Shown here piece after piece: positions 51,247 to 63,313 of a DNA stretch of 64,000 nucleotides. Location: positions 698,501 to 762,500 of the forward strand of contig LSRY02000026.1 in assembly GCA_001643675.2 (NCBI GenBank), given 5' to 3'. The position numbers and the translations under genes are program-made. Position 1 is the first letter of the stretch. Each line of letters opens with the position of its first letter. The notes under the pieces are model-generated. The model was not told the DNA's origin, did not search any database, and saw nothing but the letters and a program-made list of their open reading frames with translations. Source of the DNA: Monocercomonoides exilis. Lineage: Eukaryota > Preaxostyla > Oxymonadida > Polymastigidae.

Positions 51247-53452
51247 GGAAAATTGATGTTATTTATTCTGAAACAAAAAAATGATATTTTTCTGTTTTCA
51301 ACATTTCGCAAAAGAGAAAGAAAGAAGGGTCAGTAAATTTTAGGTAACAAAAAAATTAATCGGGAACTAAATTTTCTGGCTCTCCAGAGCACTTTTCGAA
51401 AAAAATAAATAATAGAAATTTTTGAATATATAATAAAAAGCTATTTCTGAAAATATTTTTTTATTTTTCAATTTTAGAAAAAAGATCTGGTATTTTTTGT
51501 TTTTTTTTAAGATCAAAGATTTGCTCATATTTTCGCAAGCACTTGTTTTGAGTATTTTGAGTGATATCATCGTTTATTAACTTTTCATTTTTATGATTTT
51601 GGTTATTTTTCTTTATTTAACACTTCATTTTTTTGTTATTTTTTCCGTTTCACAAAATTTCGAAAAATTGAAGATAATATTGTGATATTTGAGTTCATAT
51701 GTTTTAATGAGTTGAAACATATTTGAAAAACTGATTGAAATGTGTATCAATATATTTTTGAAATAAAACAATGTTGTTTGAAGCAAAAAAAAAAAAGACT
51801 CAAAAACAAGTTTTTTTGAATAATATTCACGATCATATTATATTACAGATGGGTCTAAATTTTTGCAGTTATGAAAAAAACTGTGATTTGTTCCAAACTT
51901 TTTCTCCAACCTTATCATTATGTTTCAACTGTAACAATGCATATAATAACAGAAAAATTCAAAAATTGAAAAAAAAATTATTAGAGAAGAATGGAACGAA
52001 ATTCATAATGCAAAAAATTTTGTCCCAGATTTTCTTTTTCTGATAACCATTATTTGTTTATTATTTTCATATTTTTGCTTTAACAACAACGAAAATTTTC
52101 TTCTTTATAATGAAATCTTAAATTTATCGAAATTTTGAAAAATGCATAAACGAAAATAAAAAACGAAGTGTCAAACGAAGCAAAATAACCAATAACATAA
52201 TAAAGAAAAGTTCAATAAAGTCATATTATAATTCGATCCTATTTTTTTCTTGAAATCAATTATTTAGCCACCCGTATTTCGAACAATTAATAGTTTTTTG
52301 TTATAAAAGAAGAATATAAGCAACTGAATACATTCATTTGAATGCAAAACCTGTTTGCAATGGGGGGAGAAATGTATTTGGATGAAAAGCCTCCAGTTGA
52401 AATTCTAACAGTCATAGATTGGTTCTAATGAATTCAATTCAAAAAAATAAGCATTTGGGTCATTATTTTTCATATCGTAACTTTGTTCGAAGAAAGATCT
52501 TTTTTTAAGTAATTGTGGTATGAAATGAAAAAAGCTTAAAACATATGTTAAAAACACATAGAAAAAGAATCGGAATTGAATTACAAAAAAATAAGTGAGT
52601 TTGAGAACAATTTGAAAATTCCATTATAACATTTATTTATTCAGAAATTTTTAATGTTAAAATTATTTAGCATCACAATACCTTTCAATTCCAGTCATTG
52701 AAAATTATTGATTATTTTTTGAGTTTAATTGAATGATATTGCTTTTTTATATGCTTCGAATCACTTATCATTTGTTTTCAAATGAATTATTGTTTTATTA
52801 AATTTTGATTCGAAATTGAAAGGTTTTTATTTTGGAAGCTGTGTTTTTTTTTAGACTTTATTTATATCATACACGATATATATCATATTTTCACCAATTC
52901 GGGAGGTGACAAGCGAATTAAAATTTGAGGAATTTTGTTGAGGTTGAAATGGAAATAATTTCAAAAAGGAAAAGAGAAATTTTGTGAAAGATAAATGTTA
53001 TTGATAAAATTTTGAGAAGATATGAAAAAAGAAGAGCACAGAAACTGCATAATTTTATTCAATTGTCTTGTTGCTTTTCATCGTTTTTAATTTGTTATTC
53101 GTTTCAAACATTGACATAATTTTATTTATTGAAAAGATAATTATTTTTGAAATATGCAATTCATATATCTTGATGCGAAAAAACATTTGTTTGTGTTTTT
53201 TTTTTGAGATCTTTTTGTTTTTGATAGATTCGATAGATGAACTTGTCAAAAAACAAAAAACATTAAATAAACTTTTGCAATTTCAATTTTTCAATTCCTA
53301 TTTACCAGCGTGCAAGTGAAAATGAAGAAAAAAGATAAAACCTAAAAAAGAAAGTGAGGTAATTTTTGTTAAATCAATGGATGCCAAAAAGAATTTGTCT
53401 TTTTGTGAAGCTTAGTTTTATTCACAAGCACCAGGCCATTTATTGTTCCTAT
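51247..53452. other. Intergenic AT-rich region
   Basis: Apart from the 397-base repeat at 52456-52852, I see only A/T-rich sequence with short frames (51771-52043, 53068-53319) that lack supporting features. Confidence 0.4.
52456..52852 (+). repeat. 397-base dispersed repeat (inverted copy at 62774-63170)
   Basis: Reads TGGGTCATTATTTTTCATAT at one end and GGAAGCTGTG plus nine T at the other. The reverse complement at 62774-63170 matches with a constant coordinate sum (115626), so without indels, and I found no mismatch. No terminal inverted repeat or coding frame. Confidence 0.85.
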
Positions 53453-54225
53453 TCAGTCAGATTTATAAACGTATAAAAAATTAAGGAAAAGTCCTCCTCC
53501 ACATTCTTTTGCTGTGCATTTCTGGAATTCACAACCACTGATCCTGACACATGACGAAATTGATTCAGCAAATATTCCTCCTCCAGAACCGTTTTTTACT
53601 GTGCATACATTGAATGAATTGTTCTCAATCTTGATTGAATTAATTGTATGACACATAATTCCTCCCCCAACATAGTTTGCATAGCAGTCGTTGAACCAAC
53701 AAAATTTCACTGAAAGCGTCACCGATGCCTTGTTATACATGTAAATTGCTCCACCATTTGAAGTTCCATCTGAATAAGAAGTTCCTGACCCAGTGGTTTT
53801 TGACCCATTCCACACACACCAAGTGAACGAATTCGCCCCATTGTCTGCTATCTGCTGTCTCGCTGGTTTCGAAGGATTCCCTTCACTCCCGCTGACTGCA
53901 ACATTCTGTGATCGATAGCATCCGACAAACGAGGTGTTCGAGGCAGCCAATGAAGATGAAGGGCTGTTCAGTGAGGGGACAATGCCCCCATCATTCACAT
54001 CCCACACCGATGAAAATGTGCACCCACTCATCAGAAACGAGGTTTGACCCAGCCCTTCAGCCAGATGTGATAATTTTGGTGGATTTGTTGAGATGTTGAA
54101 GAAGGTCAGCTGGGTGAGTGTCACAAGGGGTATCAAAGGCGGTGCCAGAAACGGGGCTGAAGATACACAAAAAGATGAGAAATGAGTCTCACTCACCAAT
54201 ACACTCCCTCCTCTTTCGCTTTCTT
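53453..54225 (-). pseudogene. Beta-helix surface-protein fragment (receptor family)
   Basis: Leftward reading gives SETHFSSFCVSSAPFL, LTQLTFFNIST, WDVNDGGIVPSLNSP, NTSFVGCYRSQNV, YSDGTSNGGAIYMYNK, VGGGIMCHTINSIKIENNSF and SSCVRISGCEFQKCTAKE, co-linear with about residues 205-445 of the giant protein at 28032-37286. It begins in a non-ATG frame (TTG at 54199) fused to a 15-base tandem repeat, and ends at a stop after NFLYVYKSD where the paralogue continues. Signal peptide, later modules, membrane span and tail are missing. Probably a truncated, dead family member; a gene conversion donor is an alternative role. Confidence 0.7.
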
Positions 54226-54450
54226 CTTCTCTTCCTTCTCCATCTCTTCCTTCTCCATCTCTTCCTTCTCCATCTCTTCCTTCTCCATCTCTTCCTTCTC
54301 CATCTCTTCCTTCTCCATCTCTTCCTTCACCTCCTCGCTGTCCTCCTCTCTCTCTTCCTTCATCTCTTCAATGTGATATTCCTTGGTAACCAAAAATATG
54401 CCCAAATCCCTTTTCTTGTCTCTTTCTGCTGCATATGTAATGAATCTCAT
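54193..54450 (-). CDS. Small Glu/Lys repeat protein (hypothetical)
   Basis: ATG at 54450 opens an 85-codon frame: MRFITYAAERDKKRDLGIFL, then an acidic stretch and EMEKE repeats from the 15-base tandem array, with a stop at 54193-54195. It runs into the 5' edge of the beta-helix fragment in a different frame. The non-repeat N-terminus looks protein-like, but nothing else supports expression. Confidence 0.25.
   Translation of the reverse strand: MRFITYAAERDKKRDLGIFLVTKEYHIEEMKEEREEDSEEVKEEMEKEEMEKEEMEKEEMEKEEMEKEEMEKEEKKKAKEEGVYW
54229..54328. repeat. 15-base tandem repeat, ~6.5 units
   Basis: Unit TTCTCCATCTCTTCC repeated without change between 54229 and 54328. The length is a multiple of three, so copy-number changes keep any reading frame (EMEKE or GRDGE on the minus strand). 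Confidence 0.85.
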
Positions 54451-57110
54451 AAAAAAAATATAACAGATTTTCGCTGTCAGTGCATTTTTATAATTAATAA
54501 TCCTATAAAGCTCTTTCCCATGCTAATTCCGCCATTGACCTTAACTTTCTATCGTTTGATGTCATTTCACTCCCTTGAAGTTTAACGAAAACGCCAGCAA
54601 AAACAATTTTGTTCAAATAAGTGAAAAGTTAAAACAATAAATCACATAAAAAATTGGTCAAATAATATAATTAGTGAAAATATCATACATTTGTTCCTTC
54701 AATCTCACCTTCTTTTGTCAAAGCATCGCTGCATTCTTTGTCTCCTCATCCCTTCCGTCATTTTCAACAAAAACAAAACACACTGCAATCTTCATCCATA
54801 AAGATGTTCTTTTTGATAGTGTTCTTGAGGATATTCCCATCTCCTTTTTTGAATAATTCTTAGTTGAAGTGACTTTCCTCTATTTTTTCACCAAAATCCC
54901 TTTTCTCTTTTTTATTCTTCATGTACTCCCACAATTCGTTTCACCATCTCATTCCCTTCTTTCAGCTCTTCTTCTAATGCTCCAAAAAAAATTCATTCTT
55001 CTTATTCTTCTTGTTTTCCTTCTTCATCTCATTTTCTTTTCCCTATCTTCTGCTTCAACTTCAACTTCTTTTTTTCTTCTCGAATTTTAATCAATTTTCT
55101 TCTTCTGCTGTATCATCAATTTTTCTGCTCTCTCTATCTCTTTTAGCTTTTAAAAAGATTCATCGTAAATGCCTTCCACAGGCATTCATGAAAATTTTCT
55201 TTATTTCATTTTATTTACTCTGTCTCATTCCATTTATCATCCTGCAATTGTCATATCCTGACTTCTTTAATGAATTCAATATCCCCATCTTCTCATATTC
55301 CATGTTCATTCATTGTTGTTGAACATTCTTGCAAATATCCTAATTTCATAAAATATTAATATATGAAAAATTGTAATAAAAAAAATAGAAATACATGCCG
55401 TTATAATGATCGTTCTTCTCAAACTTTTTTCTCCTCCTCTGAATATTGTTCCGTTTTGCCAACAAAACCCATCTGTCTCGTCTTCGTTTCTTTTCTGCCT
55501 CCTCAAAAAAAATCAGCCAAAACCCAATCCTGTATTCTGCTTTCGCTCAAATAACCTTCACAAATTCCATTCTTTTAAAAAAACTGGTAAAGAAGAATAT
55601 TCCATCTAATAAACACGTCTCACCCCTTTTCTCTGCATCGCCTTCTTCTTCTCTCCATTTCCCCTCAAAGCAACAACATCACACCACCTCACCCACATCC
55701 CAATCTATCCATTCTCCCTCTCCACAAAAACCAAACAACTCTGCCCACAATCCACCTTCTCCAACTTTCATAACAAACGATTGCAAAATCCCTTCTCCTT
55801 CACTTCCAACATCCCCTTCTCCAATTATCCTTTTCCCAATCAAAAATATAAATGCCTCCAATATTTTGCCTCTCTTTGGTGCAAGACACCCTTTCGTGGT
55901 CAGCCCCTCATCTCGCTCCATCTCATCATCCTCAACACAAAGTGTTGCGTTCGATGTTCCTTCTTCCTGCCTTCCTCCATCTCAGCTTCCATCCCTTGCC
56001 CTGCAAATGAGAAGCGCGACCAAACTGTTTATTCAATAAAAAATTTGAAATATTAAAAAAAAGAAATCTCTCTCATTTTTTTTCTTCTTCAACCCCACTT
56101 TTCTCTCTTATCATGCACACTCTCGCAAAATCTTTTCCCCTTGCCCTGCCTCATATGCCTCCTCCCTCTCTCGGTACATAAAAAAAAAGCATCTTCTCCC
56201 CATTTCTTCTCCATTTCCTTTCCAACTCTCATCCTCCCCTCCAATAAGCATATTCCATTCACTCCACCCTTCTTATCTTCCCTCTCATCCCACCTCCTCC
56301 ACAACAAATTCCATTTCTCCAGCAATAAACACGACATCCACGCCTTCTCAATGACAAAAATCGAAAAAACAATCTCTCAGCGCTTCATCCCAATCTATCC
56401 CCCACACATCCATTTTGCCTCTTAAACCTCACAAAAATACCTCTTTCTCCCCCAAAAAAACATCCTTTTGTCGTTCCATTCCCCTTCAAGACATCCTGCT
56501 TTCCCCTTCAAGACATCCTGCTTCTCTCCAAACTCCATATACCCATCCTCCCTCTCTTCTGACTTGTCCATATGCCCATTCAGCCACAATAAATCGACTT
56601 GGGCTTTCTTTTCTTTTATCATCCCAAATCTGTCGTGAGCACAATCAAATTGAATCTTATGACAGAAGATTTGACTTGGCCACACGAAGAATGAAAGGCT
56701 TGCATTCGAAAAAGGTGGCAGATGGAGCAGACGAGTTGAATACAGCCCTGAAGCAGAATGAAGACAAAAGCAATATCATTTTTGAAGGAAGAGAGAGTCT
56801 TTCATTTTTGATTGTTGGAAATGATGATGATGAATGGTTTTGTCAAAATAACAGGAAATGGGGTGAATGAAATGAGCTTTATTGTTTGTGTGTGTTCGTT
56901 GAAGAATTTCAATATTAATGTTATTTTCCTCTTTTGCTGCCTGTCTGGGTGTGATGATGTTGTTTGAAATGGACAAAAGAGGTGTTTGTTTGCTGAGAGG
57001 AGGAAGAATGAAAGTGAGGAGAGAGCTCAACGAATCAGAGTTTCGAGGGAAATGGCACAGGAGAAGGGCAGGACAATCGCCTGTTTGTGAAAAAAGACTG
57101 AACAAAAAGG
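54451..57110. other. Intergenic, unassigned short frames
   Basis: Frames at 55446-56039 (plus), 55679-55921 (minus, MERDEGLTTKGCLAPKRGK) and 56415-56870 (plus) are moderately long but have no domain, splice partner or paralogue in the window. I leave them unassigned. Confidence 0.3.
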
Positions 57111-57116
57111 AGTTTA

Positions 57117-57440
57117 TATGGAGAAGAAGAAGTGGAAGGAGGAGTAGAAGAAGAAGAAGAAGATGATGATGATGAAAAAGGTGAAGGTGAAGGTGAATGT
57201 CTGTGTGGATGAGCAGCAGTTGAGATGAGGGCAGGGAAAGGAGGAGAAGAAGAAGGAGAAGAGGAAGAAGGAGCGAAAGAGGAAGGAATGGCAGAGGAGA
57301 AGGTGAACGCAGAAGGAGCAGAAGAAGGAGAAAGAGAAGGAGAAGAGGAAGAAGAAGAAGAAGAAGAAGAAGAAGAGAAGAAGAAGAAGAAGAAGAAGAA
57401 GAAGAAGAAGAAGAAGAAGAAGAAGAAGAAAGAGAAGAGG
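57117..57440. repeat. GAA-rich microsatellite block
   Basis: GAAGAA-rich sequence ending in a near-pure GAA run of about 25 units (57352-57430, with one GAGAAG interruption). Gives Glu/Lys frames on plus and Phe/Ser frames on minus. Confidence 0.8.
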
Positions 57441-58121
57441 AAGACGAAGAATAGCAGATTCTGGATGTTCAATTGCTATTTGAAGTGCAGTCGCATTTGG
57501 AATGTCAAACTTTGTTCGGCAGATGAACATTATGGAGCAATGCATGAATATTTAGAAGTGATGAAGAGAAGTTGTTTCTGAAGGTGCTGAGTGTGGAGAG
57601 TGAGAGAGAGAGAGAGAGAATGAAAAGGAAGAGAAGAAAGAGAAGAAGAAGAAGAATATTGTCCAGTATGAATCTAATGGATATGTTTGATTGATAGAAG
57701 TAATTAGAACGAACCAAAGGAATTCAAATATTGTTTCTTTTTCTTCTTCTTCTCTTTCTTCATCAAATTCTTCTTCTTCTCTTCAAATATGTCCAGTATT
57801 GAGTGTGAAAAAATTATGGACTTTTAATTATAATCGTTCTTTTTTTCCTCCTCCTCCTTCTTCTATTAATTCCTCTTCTAATTCTTCTCTTTTTTCTTCT
57901 TCTTCTTCGTCGTCGTCATCATCAACATTATATCCTTTTTCTCCAATTTTTTCTATTAATTCCAATAACAATACTTATTCTAATTATATTTCTTTTCCAT
58001 CTCTTTCTTCTTCTTCATTTTTTTCATATTTTATCAATTGCTTTGAAAAAAACATCTCATTTTCAATATTTTCTCACACGAAATAAATCAAATAAGGATC
58101 GTTCTTAACATTCAAAAAGTC
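57441..58121. other. Low-complexity flank of DIRS element 2
   Basis: GA dinucleotide run at ~57597-57620 and a Ser/Asn-rich plus-strand frame (57691-58086) composed mostly of TCT/TTC triplets. No supported gene. Confidence 0.4.
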
Positions 58122-58225
58122 TATTCGCAATAGAGCGAATATCCGAACGCAAGGAGCAGGTTTGCTCCTCAATAATGAGTATTGTTCAAGATTTATGGGC
58201 GGTTTAAGATCTAACTTCGCCAATA
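58122..58225 (+). repeat. DIRS element 2, left inverted terminal repeat
   Basis: ATTCGCAATAGAGCGAAT, then GCTCCTCAATAATGAGTATT and GATTTATGGGCGGTTTAAG; the inner part is repeated inverted at 62685-62760. Confidence 0.75.
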
Positions 58226-59059
58226 CTCAAATTCAAAGTTGATCCAGATTGTCCGCAATGAAAATGAAGCAACAACCTGTTACAATAGAACACAGAGACG
58301 GCGATGGAAGTGAATTAGATCAAAATTTAACACTGGTCAAAGTGGAATATTTTAGTGAAAAATTTACCAGGATTTAAGCAAGAAATTTATCATCCGGAAT
58401 GGAAGAGAGTGCACAGCCGAAGATGTCGAACGGCAAGCTGCACATTGTGAAGAGATTTTATCAAGAACAGAAGCTATAAAAATCTGTGAGTTAATTATTG
58501 GAATTAGAGCCACATTGTGCAGCGAGACAATTGTCCAAACAGAAACTATAAAAAATCGAGAGATGTTTAAACAAAATGAAGATATGATATTCTATAGGCT
58601 TTAAAAAAGAATACAACTACACATTATTTTGTTTATTTATTTGGAATAAGAACAACGTATTGAAGCAAGATATCGATATATTAAGAAAGTGCTTGATATC
58701 GCAAGAATTTAAAGAGATAGATCCACAAATTGCAGAGAGATTATTTTGGAGAAAGAATTTCCTATCTAATGAAATTTCGAAACAATATAATAAATATATA
58801 CAATATAGAAGAGATATATTCATATAATGCTGTGGAATTCAAATTTAAACAAAACCAACGAGAAACAACAGAATATTGATAGAATTTGTAAGGAAGAAGA
58901 TCCGCGCATAGCCGCGAGATGTGAATTAATTCAGAAGTGATTATATAGCAATAATAATTTGATTACAATTTGAATATATATAATTAAAATGAGACAAGGC
59001 ATTGTATCGAAATAATTACAATGAACATAATCGTGTTTAATCGTTAGACTAAGATAAAC

Positions 59060-59200
59060 AGAGAGAAAAGAGAGAGCCGCGCTTTGCCGCGAGACAGAGA
59101 GAGAAGAGAGAGCCGCGCTTTGCCGCGAGACAGAGAGAGAAGAGAGAGCCGCGCTTTGCCGCGAGACAGAGAGAGAAGAGAGAGCCGGACTTGACCGCGA
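59060..59200 (+). repeat. 36-base tandem repeat, four units
   Basis: GAGAGCCGCGCTTTGCCGCG recurs at exact 36-base spacing (59076, 59112, 59148, 59184), the last unit altered to GCCGGACTTGACCGCG. In one plus-strand frame each unit reads as 12 residues containing REPRFAAR. Much more GC-rich than its surroundings. Confidence 0.85.
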
Positions 59201-62027
59201 GATTATGATTTGATTAAATAAAAGATGTGCAGAGAATTGAAGCGAGAGAGGGATAAATAGAGAATCTGCTTGATATGAAAAGAAGATTTATTGTGAAAAG
59301 AGCTGCGCAGTTACGCGAGATACCGATAAATACCGTGACGAAATATTTATATTTATATAATGCAAGGATATTTGTAATAATCGATACATATATTACAGCA
59401 ATGTTTTAATAAAAGGATAATTTCATTACAGTTACAAGATAATTATTTGAAATGAAGCTGTGCATATTCGGGAGAGAGTTACAAAGAATCAAACCGAGTT
59501 GGATCTTGAGATAATGAGAAAAGAGAGAGAATAGAAAGTCGTGCTTTACCACGAGATTAAGAGAGGAGAGAGAGACCGCGTTCAATACCAAGACTATGAG
59601 AGGAGAGATAGCAGAGAACCGCGCTTCGCAGCGAGATGATAATAGAGATAGAAATCTCTGAAAATCGATTGGCTTTGCAAAGGAAATACTGACAAGCTGT
59701 ATTACGAAACAATATTAAAACTGAATAAGTGAAATATCATTAATTTATAATTCTAAATGATACGTTTCATTATAAGAGAAATTATCACATAAGGGAAACC
59801 GCTAAATATTACTGGACTGAGAGAAAAAAGAAATTTGTAGATTGTCGCGAGATAATAGTGGAGCAACAAAAAACTGATGATCGAAAGAGTTAATATGAAG
59901 AGAGAACCGAGTTTGCTTTGAGAAAAGGAGAGAAAGAAACTGAGAGAAATGGCGATTTGATAATACTATAAGAAACAGTGCATAATTACGAGATATGGGC
60001 AGATATAGAAACAGCGAAACTTTTCCAGAAGATTGAAGAAGTGAAATCCGCGAAGAATCGCGAGGAGATGATAGAGCAGGTGACTGCGGAAGACCGCGAG
60101 AGGCGGATACAGAAAAAAAAAAGCTGAATAGTGCAGCTGAAATATATCAAAGAAGTCTTCGCATATCTCAGCAAAAATGCCGATAGACGCACTCAGCCAG
60201 ACTTAGAAGAAGCGGGACTATGCACTGAGAGTGTAAAAAGTCGCAGAGACATGTCAAACATTAGCACCGAGAAGACTAGATATTATTGAAGACACCATTG
60301 CTCCGGTGCCCAGCGGAATTATTTGTAAACTATCCTCTTTAAAAAGGAAGAGAAAGATAGAATTGTTTATTTACGAGATTGAACTAGTCCATTATTGAGG
60401 AACATCGGATTGATCTCTAAAGAGGTGAGAAATGATGACTAGAATTTTCCCCCATGAAAAATAATTAGTGTTAGACTGGAGAGGAAAATATATAAGAAGG
60501 AAATCTTTTCAAGCATGGAGAGAATACGTTGGAGCGAAGGACATATCAGCAGTAATATTGAGTAACCCAAATAGTGAAAGTGATTCAGGGAGAGCTCTGC
60601 GAAGATTTTCAATTCTTGAACAAGCAAAGTTCTGGTGATACTGACCCCCTCATTGAAAAAGATGCCAAGTGAATTATGGCAGAATTTATTGGGAACCAAT
60701 CGAATACGTATTTTTCAAGTGGAGAGATCAATAAAGCTGAACGAAAAGTATTCGAGTCTATTAACATTTTCAGAGAATTTGAGACGAATGAGAAGATATT
60801 GATTCTTCTCCTAAACTCACGTTAGAGATATGCCGAGAAGTGGAAAACAATATTGATCAATGCAGGAATTAACAATTTTAACAAAATGTGGAAGACACCA
60901 CATTTAGCTCAATAGACACGCAAGCATCACAGAGGAGAGCCCCTATCCTCACAGAAATTTTGTAGCGTTTGAGCCAGCTGAGCTGGAGAGATTGAGAAGG
61001 TAGTGTTCTATATTGAAAGAGAATGCAGCATTAATAGAAGTGCAGATAAAGATAACATTAAGGAAGACAATAAAATCGATATTAACAAACATTCAAACTC
61101 ACTCATCGATACAGAAGAAACGCTCCAACGTGAGTTGGATTTTTCCAGGATTATTTAAAAAGATGAACACGTGCGGTTGAAATTAAGGAAGGTGAGCCTG
61201 CAAATATGCAGAGAATAAAAGAAGAGTTAGAAGCTATTCAAAAAGAGTATGAAATACACGATCATTTGACCGCGCTCTCGATTATACATAAAGTTATAAT
61301 ACACATATCAAAAAGAAAATGTTGAGATTGGAAAGCGAGAAAGATACACGCAAGAGGGGAGCAAGGATCAAGAGTGGACAGAAAATTTAAAACATTTTTC
61401 TTGTTCAAGATATGAAATGGATCCTGTTGACGATCGACTTTCAAGAACCCCCTCGTGGAGAAAGAGAAAAGTGGGATATAAATAGAGGAAGGAAGGATAT
61501 GAGAATCGAGAAAGCAAATTCAGAGATAAAAGATAGCATTGAAAAGACATCAGAAGCTGGGGGAGAAGAAGATATGAGAAAAGGAAAGAAGTTAAAGAGA
61601 CTGGACTTATTGAGTTGGGAAGAGAGAAAACAAAGAGAAAGAACTCAATCACAACACAACTTATTCCGATCACTCGAGTGTCGGAGAACATCCATCATAA
61701 TTCCCAGCAGCGGAAGCGAACTGACTGGAAGCAGACACACTGCCTCACAGAGAAAGAAGGGCACAGACCGGAGGAAGAATGGAGAAAGAAGTCAAGGTTA
61801 TATTATAAAGAACTCAAGAGGAACGAATTCCCGGTCGAGAACACCTCGGAAACACCTCAAGATATAAAGGGAGTAGAGACAATGGCCGCACCTTCATCCG
61901 CAGGCTCTCAACACATCTGCCGCACGATGACGTGCTAGGCAGGAGGGTTTAAGATCATTATATATAAATAAATAAATATAAAATTAAGTAAGAATAAATA
62001 TTTAAAAAGGGATTTCAAAACTCATTA

Positions 62028-62135
62028 TTGAGGAGCAAACCTGCTCCTTGCGTTCGGATATTCGCTTTATTGCGAATTGATAGAACGCAGTGAGACTGAA
62101 TTTGCTCCGAAATAATACGAACGTGGATGGAGAGA
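62028..62135. repeat. DIRS element 2 internal complementary region
   Basis: CTCATTATTGAGGAGCAAAC...GGATATTCGCTTTATTGCG complements the left end, followed directly by GATAGAACGCAGTGAGACTG, complement of the right end. Same arrangement as element 1 at 18092-18185. Confidence 0.8.
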
Positions 62136-62684
62136 CTCAGAGCGGCTGGGTGCGTAAGAGAGAGAAACAGATTAGGAAGATGAAGAGAAAAAGGGAGAGA
62201 TATAGAAGGATAGAGGAAAAGATCAACCGCCCGAAGATATTAATGTGCACCTAGAACCTTTTTTGAGAAACATGGAAACAAATAAAAAGTTCAAGCATGA
62301 TCCTACTCCTTTATAAGATTATTATTGTTTTTACAGAGAAGAATTGAATATTTAATATGCAGTGTGTGATGATTGGGGTTGCTCTGCTGATGCAGCAGAA
62401 GAGCAGGAGGCAGAGCGCATAACATGCAGTTTTCTTTTCCACGCCTCGCGGAAGCGAGAGTGGTTTTTCTTTCTGCTCCGACCAGAATACTCGCCTCACC
62501 GGATCCCTGCACTGACTGCAGGAGAAAGCTCCGAGGGGCAATGTCCCCTGCCCTCTGGTCTTCGTGACCAAGGCAAAAAGGCGAAAAAGGTGGTGAAGTG
62601 AAGCGGACAATTCAAAATACACTTATTTTTGTCTAAATGTTTTTGTCTATATTTTCATCTCGCCCTTTTTCCCACGTCATTTTG
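62136..62684. other. Conserved 3' segment of DIRS element 2
   Basis: Similar in reverse complement to 17531-18090 of element 1, including CTCCGAGGGGCA, the CTGCCCTCTGGTCTTCGTGAC-like stretch and a GAAAGAAAAACCACTCTCGC-like stretch. An antisense frame across it is partly conserved (LVTKTRGQGTLPLGA in both), but with no known domain. Probably an untranslated structural region. Confidence 0.5.
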
Positions 62685-62771
62685 GGAGGGCGAAGTTTTC
62701 ACTTAAACCGCCCATAAATCGTGATCAATACTCATTATTGAGGAGCAAATCCTGTCTCACTGCGTTCTATC
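62685..62771 (+). repeat. DIRS element 2, right inverted terminal repeat
   Basis: Ends CTGTCTCACTGCGTTCTATC; its inner part pairs with 58140-58225. Confidence 0.75.
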
Positions 62772-62773
62772 AA

Positions 62774-63170
62774 AAAAAAAAACACAGCTTCCAAAATAAA
62801 AACCTTTCAATTTCGAATCAAAATTTAATAAAACAATAATTCATTTGAAAACAAATGATAAGTGATTCGAAGCATATAAAAAAGCAATATCATTCAATTA
62901 AACTCAAAAAATAATCAATAATTTTCAATGACTGGAATTGAAAGGTATTGTGATGCTAAATAATTTTAACATTAAAAATTTCTGAATAAATAAATGTTAT
63001 AATGGAATTTTCAAATTGTTCTCAAACTCACTTATTTTTTTGTAATTCAATTCCGATTCTTTTTCTATGTGTTTTTAACATATGTTTTAAGCTTTTTTCA
63101 TTTCATACCACAATTACTTAAAAAAAGATCTTTCTTCGAACAAAGTTACGATATGAAAAATAATGACCCA
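62774..63170 (-). repeat. 397-base dispersed repeat, copy 2
   Basis: Reverse complement of 52456-52852. Its poly(A) edge abuts the right end of DIRS element 2 within two bases. Confidence 0.85.
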
Positions 63171-63313
63171 TTTAATGAACTTAGAAATTATATTTCAATG
63201 AAAAATTAAATGTTTAAAAATGAAGTCAATTAATTGGCTTAATGATTATAATTATTAAAATAAAAAATGAAAAAGGAAATTGCAAGGGAATCTTCTGCGG
63301 GTAGACATAAACA

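Larger units (their letters stand above)
58122..62771 (+). mobile_element. DIRS-like retroelement 2 (heavily decayed)
   Basis: Left end ATTCGCAATAGAGCGAAT...GGAGCAGG matches the 5' end of element 1; right end ...CTGTCTCACTGCGTTCTATC matches its 3' end. Inverted terminal repeats share GCTCCTCAATAATGAGT and ATTTATGGGCGGTTTAAG. An internal complementary region lies at ~62028-62135. 60530-60690 matches the element 1 linker (GGAGCGAAGGACAT..., GATGCCAAGTGAATTATGGC), and 61400-61950 matches its recombinase-downstream region. The 5' half (58230-60400) has no recognisable RT and contains a 36-base tandem repeat. It lies in the opposite orientation to element 1. Confidence 0.8.

Noticed and set aside
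54229-54328. CRISPR-like array
   Set aside because: Fifteen-base units are contiguous with no spacers, in a eukaryotic genome.
59060-59200. CRISPR or tRNA-like hairpins from CCGCG...CCGCGAG
   Set aside because: Units are contiguous at 36 bases without unique spacers, and no cloverleaf can be drawn; better explained as a minisatellite with coding-like units.
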